Shown here: positions 1 through 7,984 of the stretch, in pieces
How the letters are laid out: the number at the start of each line of letters is the position of its first letter
Numbering within the stretch: position 1 is the first letter of the stretch
NCBI GenBank assembly: GCA_017517845.1
Contig: JAFWXW010000004.1
Location: forward strand, 1-34,482
Length of the DNA stretch: 34,482 bases
From: Paludibacteraceae bacterium
GTDB taxonomy: Bacteria; Bacteroidota; Bacteroidia; Bacteroidales; Paludibacteraceae
Reading direction: 5' to 3'
Translations under genes and position numbers: made by a program
Notes under the pieces: generated by a model
Database searches by the model: none
Told to the model about the DNA's origin: nothing
Seen by the model: the letters and a program-made list of their open reading frames with translations, nothing else

Positions 1-1828
1 CCACAGGAGAGGTTTCTCCATAACCTTTGGCAGTAAGTCTAGCAGGGTCTATACCATGTTGAGTTAAATAATTTACCACAGACATGGCACGTTCTTGTGA
101 CAACTTAATGTTTGCCTCATCTGAACCTACAAAGTCTGTATGAGCACCTATTTCAATGGTGATATTAGGATTGTCGTTTAACAATTTCACCAAATCATTT
201 AAACCTGCAGTGGATTCGGCAGTAAGTTTTGCAGAACCAAACTCATAGAATATATTATTCATCTTCACAGGTTTACTAACAGAGTTTAGTGTAAAGTCCA
301 TTTTAAAATCCTTGCTGTCTTCCAGATTGGGAATCTCTAGTTCAGATTTATTATTTAGATAACCTCTACAAGTGCCTAAAATCACATAATTGGCATTTTT
401 GGGCAGGTTTATCTTATATGAACCATTCTTTTTGGTTTGGGTTGAGGTTATTACACCATTGTCACCTACTACTTTAATTATGGCTTCGCTCAATGCTTCT
501 CCTTTGTTGTCAAAAACAGTTCCGCTTATAGAAAATTCCAATTCTGGTTCATTAAAACTCCAGATATGGTCATAGAATTTCTTGTCATTTCTGTTGGAAG
601 AGAAGAAACCTTTGTTTTCTTTGCCTTGAAATGTTATTCCAAAATCATCTGCATTGGAGTTTAGTGGGGCAGGTAGGTGTAATACTCTCCATTTGTCTGG
701 CTCATTTGGTTTTTCTTTTTCTAGTAATGTGGCTTCATAAATGTCAAGTCCACCTAGACCAACTCTGCCGTCTGAGGAGAAATACAGTCTGCCGTCCTCC
801 CGAAAACTTGGGAACATTTCATCTGCAGGAGTGTTTATGGTCTCGCCCAAGTTTTCGGGAGGACCCCACCCAGCTCCATCTTTTGGAACTCTCCAGATGT
901 CCTTACCACCAAACCCGCCTGGCATATCAGAAACAAAATACAGATACTCTCCATCCAAAGATGGAGCTGGGTGCGCCACGTTAAGTGACGAGTCAGGCAG
1001 TATTTTTAGTTTCTGAGGCTCGCTCCACTCTCCGCCACTACGCTTGGAACTATAAACTGCAGTACCTAGTGTTTCTCCTTTTGAGGTAACACTCACTGTA
1101 TAAAATAATTCTTGTCCGTCTGCAGAAAGAGCACAAACTCCATCGTCATACTCTGTATTAATCTCACCTTCTAGTAGTTCTGGGTCTTCCCATTCGCCTT
1201 TGGCGTTGAGTCTAGAATAAAAAATATCATTATTTCTTTGACCAGTAATCTTACTAGTTTTTACTTTCTTACCACCTCTAGTGGAGTTAAAGTAAACCAT
1301 TGACCCATCTTTTGAAACAAATATAGGACAAAATTCTGAGAAACGAGAATTAAACTTCTTAAAAATCTGCACCTCATATCTACTCTTCTTTTTCCACGCA
1401 TTGAGTGCAGAATCACAAGAAGCAATACCAGCTAATGCTAGTTCGTTTCCTGGTGATAATTTTTCAAACTCTTCATATTGTTTTAGTGCCTCTTTGTACT
1501 TTCCATTATTTTTAAGGACTTCTGCATAATAATAATGTACTATGCTATCCTTATAATTGTAACGTACAGCATTTTTATAGGCACTTTCTGCTCTCTTATT
1601 GTTCTCTATTAGGCGATACGAATTACCCATTTTAAATGCCACCTCTGCCTTTTGTTTTTTATTCTTTTTGGCAGGAATACGTGGATAAATGGAACGATAC
1701 ATTTCTCCAGCGGAATAGTATTCACCTAAATCGAACTTTTTATCAGCCTTCTGAATACGAGAGTTGATGCTACACGAAGTTAGCATCAACCATATTGATA
1801 GTCCTATAAGTAATCTCTTATTTATCAT
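1..1828 (-). CDS. porE: PorE-like T9SS lipoprotein (TPR, PD40 propeller, CRD, OmpA domain), 3' end outside window
   Basis: I translated this gene by hand; it runs off the left edge after 609 codons. The ATG shares an ATGA overlap with the stop of the upstream response regulator, which fixes the start. Residues 1-19 form a lipoprotein signal ending LMLTSC, with Cys19 as the lipidated residue. Then follow TPR-like helices (about 25-140), PD40/WD40-like propeller repeats (about 150-400, with repeated LYFSSDG and VSDMPGGFGGKDIW), a carboxypeptidase-regulatory-like fold (about 425-500, ISGTVFDNKGEAL) and an OmpA_C peptidoglycan-binding domain (from about 520, HTDFVGSDEAN, LSQERA). This exact domain order is that of PorE of Porphyromonas gingivalis, which ties the T9SS to peptidoglycan. 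The family assignment comes from architecture, not a search. It is probably translationally coupled to rprY. Two long inverted repeats lie in the propeller codons. Confidence 0.88.
   Translation of the reverse strand, partial: MINKRLLIGLSIWLMLTSCSINSRIQKADKKFDLGEYYSAGEMYRSIYPRIPAKKNKKQKAEVAFKMGNSYRLIENNKRAESAYKNAVRYNYKDSIVHYYYAEVLKNNGKYKEALKQYEEFEKLSPGNELALAGIASCDSALNAWKKKSRYEVQIFKKFNSRFSEFCPIFVSKDGSMVYFNSTRGGKKVKTSKITGQRNNDIFYSRLNAKGEWEDPELLEGEINTEYDDGVCALSADGQELFYTVSVTSKGETLGTAVYSSKRSGGEWSEPQKLKILPDSSLNVAHPAPSLDGEYLYFVSDMPGGFGGKDIWRVPKDGAGWGPPENLGETINTPADEMFPSFREDGRLYFSSDGRVGLGGLDIYEATLLEKEKPNEPDKWRVLHLPAPLNSNADDFGITFQGKENKGFFSSNRNDKKFYDHIWSFNEPELEFSISGTVFDNKGEALSEAIIKVVGDNGVITSTQTKKNGSYKINLPKNANYVILGTCRGYLNNKSELEIPNLEDSKDFKMDFTLNSVSKPVKMNNIFYEFGSAKLTAESTAGLNDLVKLLNDNPNITIEIGAHTDFVGSDEANIKLSQERAMSVVNYLTQHGIDPARLTAKGYGETSPV
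794..864. repeat. Perfect 19-bp inverted repeat inside porE
   Basis: Arms 794-812 (GTCCTCCCGAAAACTTGGG) and 846-864 are exact reverse complements separated by 33 bases. In the coding strand they encode the GPPENLG and PSFREDG stretches of the propeller. The second arm uses CGG, GAG and GAC, codons that are uncommon in the surrounding AT-rich genes. Confidence 0.95.
867..973. repeat. Perfect 17-bp inverted repeat inside porE
   Basis: Arms 867-883 (CACCCAGCTCCATCTTT) and 957-973 are exact reverse complements separated by 73 bases. The left arm starts two bases after the end of the neighbouring 19-bp inverted repeat. The arms encode the KDGAGW and HPAPSLD stretches of the propeller. Confidence 0.93.
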
Positions 1829-2529
1829 TGAGCTTGGTTAGGAACTATAAGTTTATATCCTTTACCATGGATGTTAATGATTTGTACACCAGCGTCTTCG
1901 CGAAGTAGTTTACGAAGTTTGGTGATATAAACGTCCATACTACGTGCGTTGAAGTAATTGTCATCAATCCAGATGGTTTTAAGAGCGTAGTTACGTTCTA
2001 GGATATCGTTCATATTAGCACATAGAAGTGATAATAGTTCAGATTCTTTGGTTGTAAGTTTGGTTTGTTTGCCGTCTAGACTAAGGATTTGTTTTTGAGA
2101 ATCGAAAGTAAACTTACCTAGTGTGTAATAAGTTTTATCTTTCATTTTTTTACTTTTAACTCGGCGTAGAATAGCTTCTATACGGAAAAGAAGTTCTTCC
2201 ATAGAGAAAGGTTTTGTTAAGTAGTCATCACCACCAATTTTGAAACCTTCTATAATGTCTTCTTTTAAGTTCTTTGCAGTTAAAAAGATGATAGGAATTT
2301 CTGTATTAATGGCACGAATTTCTTTTGCTAATGTGAAGCCATCTTTTTTTGGCATCATCACGTCAAAAATACATACATCATATTCACTTTTTGTAAATGC
2401 TTTATAACCAGCGTCTCCGTCAGACATTAAATCTGTATCATAACCTTTTACTTGAAGGTACTCACGAAGTAGCATTCCTAAGTTTTCGTCATCCTCGCAA
2501 AGCAGGATTTTTACTTTTTCGTCATTCAT
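1825..2529 (-). CDS. rprY: RprY-like OmpR-family response regulator
   Basis: A 234-residue DNA-binding response regulator. The receiver domain (1-120) has the acidic pair in LLCEDDEN, phospho-acceptor Asp56 in CIFDVMMPKKDG, the conserved Thr in FLTAK and Lys106 in YLTKPFSMEE. A winged-helix OmpR/PhoB output domain follows (about 135-230, ending NIHGKGYKLIVP). The text closely resembles RprY of Bacteroides fragilis and P. gingivalis as I remember it, a regulator of envelope and stress genes. It is not PorX, which has a PglZ-type C-terminus. It sits 4 bases after its kinase gene, and its stop overlaps the start of porE, so kinase, regulator and T9SS lipoprotein should share one mRNA. Confidence 0.92.
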   Translation of the reverse strand: MNDEKVKILLCEDDENLGMLLREYLQVKGYDTDLMSDGDAGYKAFTKSEYDVCIFDVMMPKKDGFTLAKEIRAINTEIPIIFLTAKNLKEDIIEGFKIGGDDYLTKPFSMEELLFRIEAILRRVKSKKMKDKTYYTLGKFTFDSQKQILSLDGKQTKLTTKESELLSLLCANMNDILERNYALKTIWIDDNYFNARSMDVYITKLRKLLREDAGVQIINIHGKGYKLIVPNQAQ

Positions 2530-2533
2530 AATA

Positions 2534-4039
2534 TTATTTTTTAATAGTTGGTATTGTAATTGTAAAAATTGTTCCTATGTTTGGTTCACTTTCTGCTTTA
2601 ATTGTTCCATCATGCTTTTCCACCATCTTTTTAACATAAGCTAGGCCCAATCCAAATCCTTTTACATTGTGAACATTGCCTGTGGGCACACGATGAAATT
2701 TATCAAAAATACGTTTTAGATGTTCTTTTTTAATGCCTATACCATTATCCTCTACTGTAACATATAACGTTTCTTCGTTTTCATTATTGTATGTTCTCAC
2801 CTTTAATAATAAAGGTTCGTCTGGTTTAGAATATTTAACCGCATTATCCAATAGGTTAAAAATAATATTAGTAAAGTGTAGTTCATCAACAGTAGCCCAT
2901 GGACTAGTTGCTTTGAGGTCTGCAATAATTTCACCGCCTTTACTTTTTACTTTAATCTTGAAGTTATCCACTACATTACTAACTATCTGGTTTATATCGC
3001 AGTCGTTAAATTTCATAATGGATTTTTCATTTTCTAGTAGAGAAATTTGTAAAACTTTTTCTACTTGGAAACTTAATCTCTTTGTTTCATCTACTATAGT
3101 TTTACTAATTCTTTTCATCATTCCAGGATTCCCATTAATGCTATCATCACACAACATTTGAGCTGCAAGTGAGATACTAGATATAGGAGTCTTGAACTCA
3201 TGTGTCATATTATTCATAAAGTCTGTGCGAAGCTCGTTTACTTTCTTTTGGTGGAAAAGTAATAATATAGCAGCGACAAATGTTAGAAATAATATAATGG
3301 TAATAACTATTGATGTAACTGCAAATCTAGCTATGTGACCAATGATTACTGAATCACGTGTAGGGAAATACACCCTCATTATATTTAATTTAGGTGTGTA
3401 ATCATTAGGGAAAAGAATTTGAGAATAATAATCATGAATATCATTTATATACTCGAAACCTGCAGAAGTATATACCCTTTCACTTTTATGGTTGATTAGA
3501 CTAAATTCAAAAGGTATATTAATACCACATTTTTCTAATTCTTTTCTTAAAACTACTTCCAAACGTTCTGCGTTTATACGCTCTTCTATTGGTTTTTCTG
3601 GAGCTTCTTTTGACCAACGCATTGCTACGTCTGAAAATAGAATTTTTTGTTTATTGAAGTTGTTTTGATGTTCTTTATGAAGATTTTTAGAAATATCAGA
3701 AACAGAGTTAGTTCCTTTAACATTATTTTTTATAACTTTTTTGTTTTGAGTTAAAGGTTTAATATTAAGTGGGTTAATGTGTTTGTTAATAAACTCGTTA
3801 ACCTTTTCTATTTCTTTAGGTTCTTTTCCCTGTTTTATTAATTCTGCATTAATATATCTCTGCATCTCTTCTTCTTCCAAGATGCGACTTGTGCGATATA
3901 GTGCTTGTTTTACTGCGTCTTCAAAGAATTCGCGACGCATATCTACAAGCGTATTAAAGTAGTTAAACTGTACGAAAGCCAAACCTATAAAGGTAAGGCA
4001 CATTATAACAGCTAATATTATTATTTTTTGTTTTCTCAT
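2534..4039 (-). CDS. rprX: RprX-like membrane sensor histidine kinase
   Basis: A 501-residue sensor kinase. Two membrane segments (about 5-27 and 238-262) flank a periplasmic sensor region of about 210 residues. The cytoplasmic part has the H-box MTHEFKTPISS with His280, an N-box NIIFNLLDNAVKYS (391-404), G1 DNGIGI (431-436), an F-box IFDKFHRV and G2 GFGLGL (461-466), so all catalytic boxes look intact. It should phosphorylate the adjacent regulator. It is the first gene of rprX-rprY-porE. The AT-rich upstream region 4040-4146 must carry the operon promoter, but the only clear TAnnTTTG there lies very close to the start codon. The sensed signal cannot be read from the sequence. Confidence 0.9.
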   Translation of the reverse strand: MRKQKIIILAVIMCLTFIGLAFVQFNYFNTLVDMRREFFEDAVKQALYRTSRILEEEEMQRYINAELIKQGKEPKEIEKVNEFINKHINPLNIKPLTQNKKVIKNNVKGTNSVSDISKNLHKEHQNNFNKQKILFSDVAMRWSKEAPEKPIEERINAERLEVVLRKELEKCGINIPFEFSLINHKSERVYTSAGFEYINDIHDYYSQILFPNDYTPKLNIMRVYFPTRDSVIIGHIARFAVTSIVITIILFLTFVAAILLLFHQKKVNELRTDFMNNMTHEFKTPISSISLAAQMLCDDSINGNPGMMKRISKTIVDETKRLSFQVEKVLQISLLENEKSIMKFNDCDINQIVSNVVDNFKIKVKSKGGEIIADLKATSPWATVDELHFTNIIFNLLDNAVKYSKPDEPLLLKVRTYNNENEETLYVTVEDNGIGIKKEHLKRIFDKFHRVPTGNVHNVKGFGLGLAYVKKMVEKHDGTIKAESEPNIGTIFTITIPTIKK

Positions 4040-4146
4040 ACCGAAAACAAATATAACATTTTAACATTTTCGTTGTTATTTTTATTTGCTTTATTTAACA
4101 ATTTATTTTAACAATTCGCAAATGTTAAAATAAGACGTTTGTAGTG

Positions 4147-5292
4147 TTAATGACGCTTAAATTCCTTCATCTTGCCAGAGAAGATACTGTAACCTCTGAA
4201 GTCACATTTCAAATCTCCATTGATAAGACCTATTTTTTTTGTTGGTTTCAACCCAATATTATCAAATCCTAACATAGAAGAACTGATAATCCAGGCATTA
4301 GTTCCAGGGAATTTATGTTTTAAGGTAGTGCCTATTGAAGAATATAATTGTTTAATAGAGAAGTCGTTAAGTCTTTCTCCGTATGGAGGGTTGAATACGA
4401 TGTGGAAAGGCTTGTTCTGTGCAGGTAGTTCTGCCATGTCTATCACTTGAGTTTCTATATATTTAGTTAGACCTGCACTTTTTATATTAGCATTAGCTAT
4501 GGCAATGGCTTTGGCAGAAATATCAGAAGCATAAATTTTGTGTTTAAATTCTCTTTCTCTGCTATCGTCATTGTAGATTTCATCAAACATATCTCTGTCA
4601 AAGTCTGCCCATCTCTCAAATGCAAATTCTTTTCTAAACAGTCCAGGTGCCATGTTCATAGCTATCATAGCAGCCTCAATGGCAATGGTACCGCTACCGC
4701 ACATTGGGTCCATAAAATCTGATTGACCTCTCCAACCAGAAAGCAAAAGTAGGCCTGCAGCCAGCACCTCATTTATAGGGGCTTCTGTTTGTGCTACTCT
4801 ATAACCACGTTTGAAAAGTGGAGCACCAGAACTATCCAATGATAGGGTACAGGTGGTGTGTGAGATATGTAGATTGAAATAAATATCAGGATTGGCTACA
4901 CTTACAGAAGGGCGTTTACCATATTTTTCTGTGAAATAATCCACAATAGCATCTTTTGCCTTATATGTAACGTAGCGTGAGTTGTTAAACTGTTCAGAAT
5001 AAACAGTGGTATCTATAGAGAATGTTTTATCTGCTGTGATAAATTCTTCAAGTTTTATTTTTTTGATAGCAGAATAAACATCATCTGGAGACTTTACTTG
5101 AAAGACTGCAACTGGTTTTAGAATACGTAATGCAGTGCGAAGCCAAAAATTAGCCTTGTAAAGGCATTTTTTATCTCCTTTGAAACTTACTGCTCGGCGT
5201 TGGATTTCTATATCTTTTGCTCCTAATGCCTTTAGTTCGTCGGCTAATACCCCTTCTAGTCCTTGTAGGGTTTTGGCTATATATTCTTGCAT
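4147..5292 (-). CDS. THUMP-domain SAM-dependent rRNA guanine-N2 methyltransferase (RlmL/YpsC type)
   Basis: A 381-residue cytoplasmic RNA methyltransferase. The N-terminal third has a ferredoxin-like region (GLEGVLADELKALGAKDI) and a THUMP domain; the C-terminal part is a Rossmann methyltransferase with the SAM motif FMDPMCGSGTIAIEAA and the catalytic NPPY in VFNPPYGERL. Length and order match the single-domain RlmL N-half/YpsC family, which makes m2G2445-type modifications in 23S rRNA; the exact target here is inferred. It starts one base after the stop of the small membrane-protein gene and is the last gene of a tight three-gene run that begins with the short-chain dehydrogenase. Confidence 0.88.
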   Translation of the reverse strand: MQEYIAKTLQGLEGVLADELKALGAKDIEIQRRAVSFKGDKKCLYKANFWLRTALRILKPVAVFQVKSPDDVYSAIKKIKLEEFITADKTFSIDTTVYSEQFNNSRYVTYKAKDAIVDYFTEKYGKRPSVSVANPDIYFNLHISHTTCTLSLDSSGAPLFKRGYRVAQTEAPINEVLAAGLLLLSGWRGQSDFMDPMCGSGTIAIEAAMIAMNMAPGLFRKEFAFERWADFDRDMFDEIYNDDSREREFKHKIYASDISAKAIAIANANIKSAGLTKYIETQVIDMAELPAQNKPFHIVFNPPYGERLNDFSIKQLYSSIGTTLKHKFPGTNAWIISSSMLGFDNIGLKPTKKIGLINGDLKCDFRGYSIFSGKMKEFKRH

Positions 5293-5293
5293 A

Positions 5294-5749
5294 TTATTCT
5301 GTGACAGGGTTGTTTCTACGTTCAGATATAATCATTAATGCTTGTTCTTTTATACACTCAGGAAGTGGCACGTGTCTTAATTGGAGACTCTTAAGCCAAT
5401 CTACTAATTCGTTTTCTCTAAGTGTCATAAACACCTCATCAAACTGTGATATTTCTTCATCTGTATATGATTGAGGGTCTCTGTCTTTGAAAGCATCTAG
5501 TTCTTCATCATCAAAGTAGATAATCTTTGCATTCGTGGCTAGTAGGCTTTCGTTTTCACAAACCTCATGTGCACCACAGCAACCTTCTGGTCTTTCATAT
5601 TCTTCATTTGCTTGCTCCTTATTTTCAGAAGCAGCAGAATCTGATTGAACAGGTTTTTCTGTTTTCTTAGGAGAACGTGTATATTTATTTAGAAGGTAAA
5701 TAGTAACTCCTAAAAGTATAAATATTATTAATAGGATAATACCTCTCAT
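5294..5749 (-). CDS. Small membrane-anchored protein with GCCGxHxxC motif, function unknown
   Basis: A 151-residue protein with one N-terminal membrane segment (about 3-21, GIILLIIFILLGVTIYLL), a charged low-complexity linker (25-55), the Cys/His cluster GCCGAHEVC, then an acidic helical domain (YFDDEELDAF, YTDEEISQFDEVF) ending in IISERRNN. I recall close relatives next to this methyltransferase in Bacteroidales; some are labelled phospholipase, but I see no lipase catalytic motif and do not adopt that name. The Cys/His cluster could bind a metal. It lies 3 bases after the dehydrogenase gene and 1 base before the methyltransferase gene, so all three are probably cotranscribed. Confidence 0.75.
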   Translation of the reverse strand: MRGIILLIIFILLGVTIYLLNKYTRSPKKTEKPVQSDSAASENKEQANEEYERPEGCCGAHEVCENESLLATNAKIIYFDDEELDAFKDRDPQSYTDEEISQFDEVFMTLRENELVDWLKSLQLRHVPLPECIKEQALMIISERRNNPVTE

Positions 5750-5752
5750 ATC

Positions 5753-6532
5753 TTATTTTTGGAAACAATTAATACGTTTCATTGCAAAGAAAACAAACCA
5801 ATCTGGAAGATGCTTAATTAATGGCACAAATAGGTGATTTATTGTACCAGGCATGGCTTGTTTTTTACCTTTAAACATCTTCTTAAGAGCTTTTTGTGCC
5901 AATTTTTTAGGTGGAATACTCACATGAAGTGCCACTGCTAGTTTTCTTAAATTGTCACTTAAACCATATAGTCCTGTATCTACAGCTCCTGGGCAAATAG
6001 CAGAAACAATTACACCGTGAGGTTTCATTTCATACCACATAGAACGGCTAAAGTTCAAGATATATGCTTTAGAAGCGTTGTAGCATTGGATACCTGGCAT
6101 GGTCATCCAAGCACTCATAGAACTCATATTTAGGATATAACCTTTGCCACGTTTACGCATATCTTCACCAAAAAGTCTGCACATATTTGTTACGGTGCGT
6201 ATGTGTAGGTGAAGCATAAGATTTACACGTGCTTCTGAGGTTTTACATAGGTCGTTGAAATAGAATACACCAGCATTATTAATAAGAATTTCTATTTCTA
6301 GATTGTTTTCTTTACAGAAATCATAAACTTCTTGTGGTGCAGTTTCTGTAGCAAGGTCTTTGTATAATGTAATAACTTTTACACCATATTTTTCTTCTAT
6401 GTCTTTTGCTACTTCTACAAGTTCTTTTTCTTGGTTACTAACTAGAACCAAGTCTTTTTTATATTTTTCTGCAAGTACTGTGGCATATTGTAAACCAATG
6501 CCAGAACTTGCTCCCGTTACTAATGCGTACAT
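5753..6532 (-). CDS. Short-chain dehydrogenase/reductase, candidate hydroxysteroid dehydrogenase
   Basis: A 259-residue classical SDR of usual length. It has the nucleotide-binding TGASSGIG (residues 6-13), NNAG (85-88), catalytic Ser near 137-138 (NMSSMS) and YNASK with Tyr151 and Lys155, followed by CPGAVDTGL. The enzyme should oxidise or reduce an alcohol/ketone with NAD(P)H. Family membership is clear; substrate is inferred from context. It lies downstream of a steroid 5-alpha-reductase-like gene and an old-yellow-enzyme gene on the same strand, the gene set reported in gut Bacteroidales for interconversion of 3-oxo-delta4 bile acids and 3-beta-hydroxy (iso/isoallo) products. Against a pure steroid role, it is packed most tightly with the two downstream housekeeping-like genes. 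Confidence 0.85.
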   Translation of the reverse strand: MYALVTGASSGIGLQYATVLAEKYKKDLVLVSNQEKELVEVAKDIEEKYGVKVITLYKDLATETAPQEVYDFCKENNLEIEILINNAGVFYFNDLCKTSEARVNLMLHLHIRTVTNMCRLFGEDMRKRGKGYILNMSSMSAWMTMPGIQCYNASKAYILNFSRSMWYEMKPHGVIVSAICPGAVDTGLYGLSDNLRKLAVALHVSIPPKKLAQKALKKMFKGKKQAMPGTINHLFVPLIKHLPDWFVFFAMKRINCFQK

Positions 6533-6562
6533 AATTCTAATTTAGTGTTTTATTAAAAAATG

Positions 6563-6671
6563 ATTTTAAAGGAGGAATTTTTAGGCGTCGCGTAGTGTGA
6601 GGAACCGGAGTTTACTAATGGTAAATGAGGATTCTGAGCACAAGCGCAACGTGAAAATTACCCTTTAAAAT
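6563..6671. repeat. Long imperfect hairpin between the OYE and SDR genes
   Basis: An imperfect palindrome of about 109 bases. The outer stem is 6563-6572 (ATTTTAAAGG) with 6662-6671; further pairs are AATTTT/AAAATT, CGT/ACG, GCG/CGC, TGTG/CACA and an apical GTTTAC/GTAAAT around a TAATG loop. Its right arm includes the last codons and stop of the OYE gene, so it lies directly between the two cistrons of the minus-strand run. I recognise similar text (AGGAACCGGAGTTTAC and GTAAATGAGGATTC) as a recurrent intergenic hairpin of Bacteroidales genomes, without knowing a name for it. Confidence 0.8.
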
Positions 6672-7899
6672 TCTTTTTTTCGGCTTTTGCGATTTCCTTT
6701 TGAATTTTCTTAGGAAGATTTTCCACACATTTATGACATTTCATATCTAGTGTGTACATACGACCTACACAGTAATTGCTGCGTTTACATTGTGAACAAT
6801 AGTCGTCTCCACCTTCTTTCATGTGATTGACAAATGCAGGGTCTTCTATAAGAACGTGACCTATTTGAAATAGTTCAAATCCTTCGTTTAGCACAGTTTC
6901 TGCTGTTTGGCGAGATTCTACACCACCAACGTAGATGAAATTGGCCTCTGGAATAGCTTTCTTAAACTCTTTTGCCCAATCTAGGAAATAAAGTTTACGA
7001 TATTTGGTTGGAGGTATAACAATCTTTCCTGCTATGGCAAGTCCCATTTTTAGCCACCAAAATTTGCGAGCGTCCATATAGTGTGCCAAAGTTTTTAGAG
7101 GCATTGCACCGCCTAGAATTAACATCGGAGTGCGACTAACAGTTCCAGCAGATAGGATAATACCATGTACACCATGACTCCATATTGCTTTGGCTATTTC
7201 TATACCTTCTTCCATAGAAACACCGCTCTTGTAGCCGTCTGTCATATTGGTTTTAACAACCACAGCCATATCGTCTTTGGCGTGTTTCATTACTTCATCT
7301 AAAACTTCATTCATAAATCTCATTCTGTTTTCTAGACTTCCGCCATATTCGTCTCTACGGCGATTAAGACCTGGATTTAAGAATTGAGATATTAGGTAAG
7401 CGTGTCCTGCGTGTATTTCTACACAATCAAATCCACATTCTCTACAGAAATCTACAGCTTCACCAAATTTACGAACTATATCCTTAATCTCTTCTTTTTT
7501 CAGTTTACGATAAAAGGTAGGAGAGTATAGGTTAAAACCGAAAGTAGGACCCACAGGCATACATTTACAGGTGGCACGGTGTGTCATATTTCCACAGTGA
7601 CCAAGTTGAATGCTCACTTTACAACCCTCTGCGTGTATGGCATCTGTCAGTTTCTTAAGGTCTTCTTTGATTTCATCGTATATATAAAGTTGTCCATCAA
7701 AAGATACACCAGAACGATCTACTGCACAATATGCAATGGTTGTCATACCTACACCACCTTTTGCTACAGAAGTGTGATAGTCAAATAGGTCCTGTGAAGG
7801 TTTGTTACCATAACACATATTTTCAAATGCTGCAGAACGAATGGTTCTGTTTTTTAGTGTAATAGGACCCAATTTATACTCAGTAAATAATTTACTCAT
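6658..7899 (-). CDS. NADH:flavin oxidoreductase, old yellow enzyme family (candidate 5-beta/enone reductase)
   Basis: A 413-residue flavin enzyme with a TIM-barrel OYE fold: N-terminal LGPITLKNRTIRSAAFE, GHCGN (100-104), the substrate-binding HAGHAYLISQFLNP (163-176) with RRDEYGGSLENR, and phosphate-binding NFIYVGGV. The C-terminus carries a Cys cluster (CSQC, NYCVGRMY, CHKC) resembling the iron-sulfur region of the larger BaiCD/2,4-dienoyl-CoA reductase proteins, but the C-terminal NAD-binding half of those proteins is absent. It should reduce an activated C=C bond. Between a 5-alpha-reductase-like gene and an SDR, the likeliest role is the delta4 5-beta-reductase partner of a bile-acid/steroid cassette; this is inference from synteny. 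Confidence 0.85.
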   Translation of the reverse strand: MSKLFTEYKLGPITLKNRTIRSAAFENMCYGNKPSQDLFDYHTSVAKGGVGMTTIAYCAVDRSGVSFDGQLYIYDEIKEDLKKLTDAIHAEGCKVSIQLGHCGNMTHRATCKCMPVGPTFGFNLYSPTFYRKLKKEEIKDIVRKFGEAVDFCRECGFDCVEIHAGHAYLISQFLNPGLNRRRDEYGGSLENRMRFMNEVLDEVMKHAKDDMAVVVKTNMTDGYKSGVSMEEGIEIAKAIWSHGVHGIILSAGTVSRTPMLILGGAMPLKTLAHYMDARKFWWLKMGLAIAGKIVIPPTKYRKLYFLDWAKEFKKAIPEANFIYVGGVESRQTAETVLNEGFELFQIGHVLIEDPAFVNHMKEGGDDYCSQCKRSNYCVGRMYTLDMKCHKCVENLPKKIQKEIAKAEKKNFKG

Positions 7900-7956
7900 A
7901 TATTTTAATATTTATTCAAATTTTATGATGAGATTATTTTTAGAAGAAGGATTTAA

Positions 7957-7984
7957 CTCCTAACTCCTAATTCCTAACTCCTAA
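7957..7984 (-). repeat. Heptamer tandem array, 4 units of TTAGGAG
   Basis: Read on the minus strand, four 7-bp units (TTAGGAG, TTAGGAA, TTAGGAG, TTAGGAG) follow immediately after the TAG stop of the steroid reductase gene, with no intervening base. Confidence 0.95.

Noticed and set aside
741-1016. Plus-strand open frames across 631-1016
   Set aside because: They run antisense to porE, whose frame continues with conserved PD40 motifs through this region.
4048-4055. TATATTTG as promoter of rprX
   Set aside because: It matches TAnnTTTG but only 8 bases separate it from the ATG, and AT-rich sequence makes chance matches likely; not annotated.
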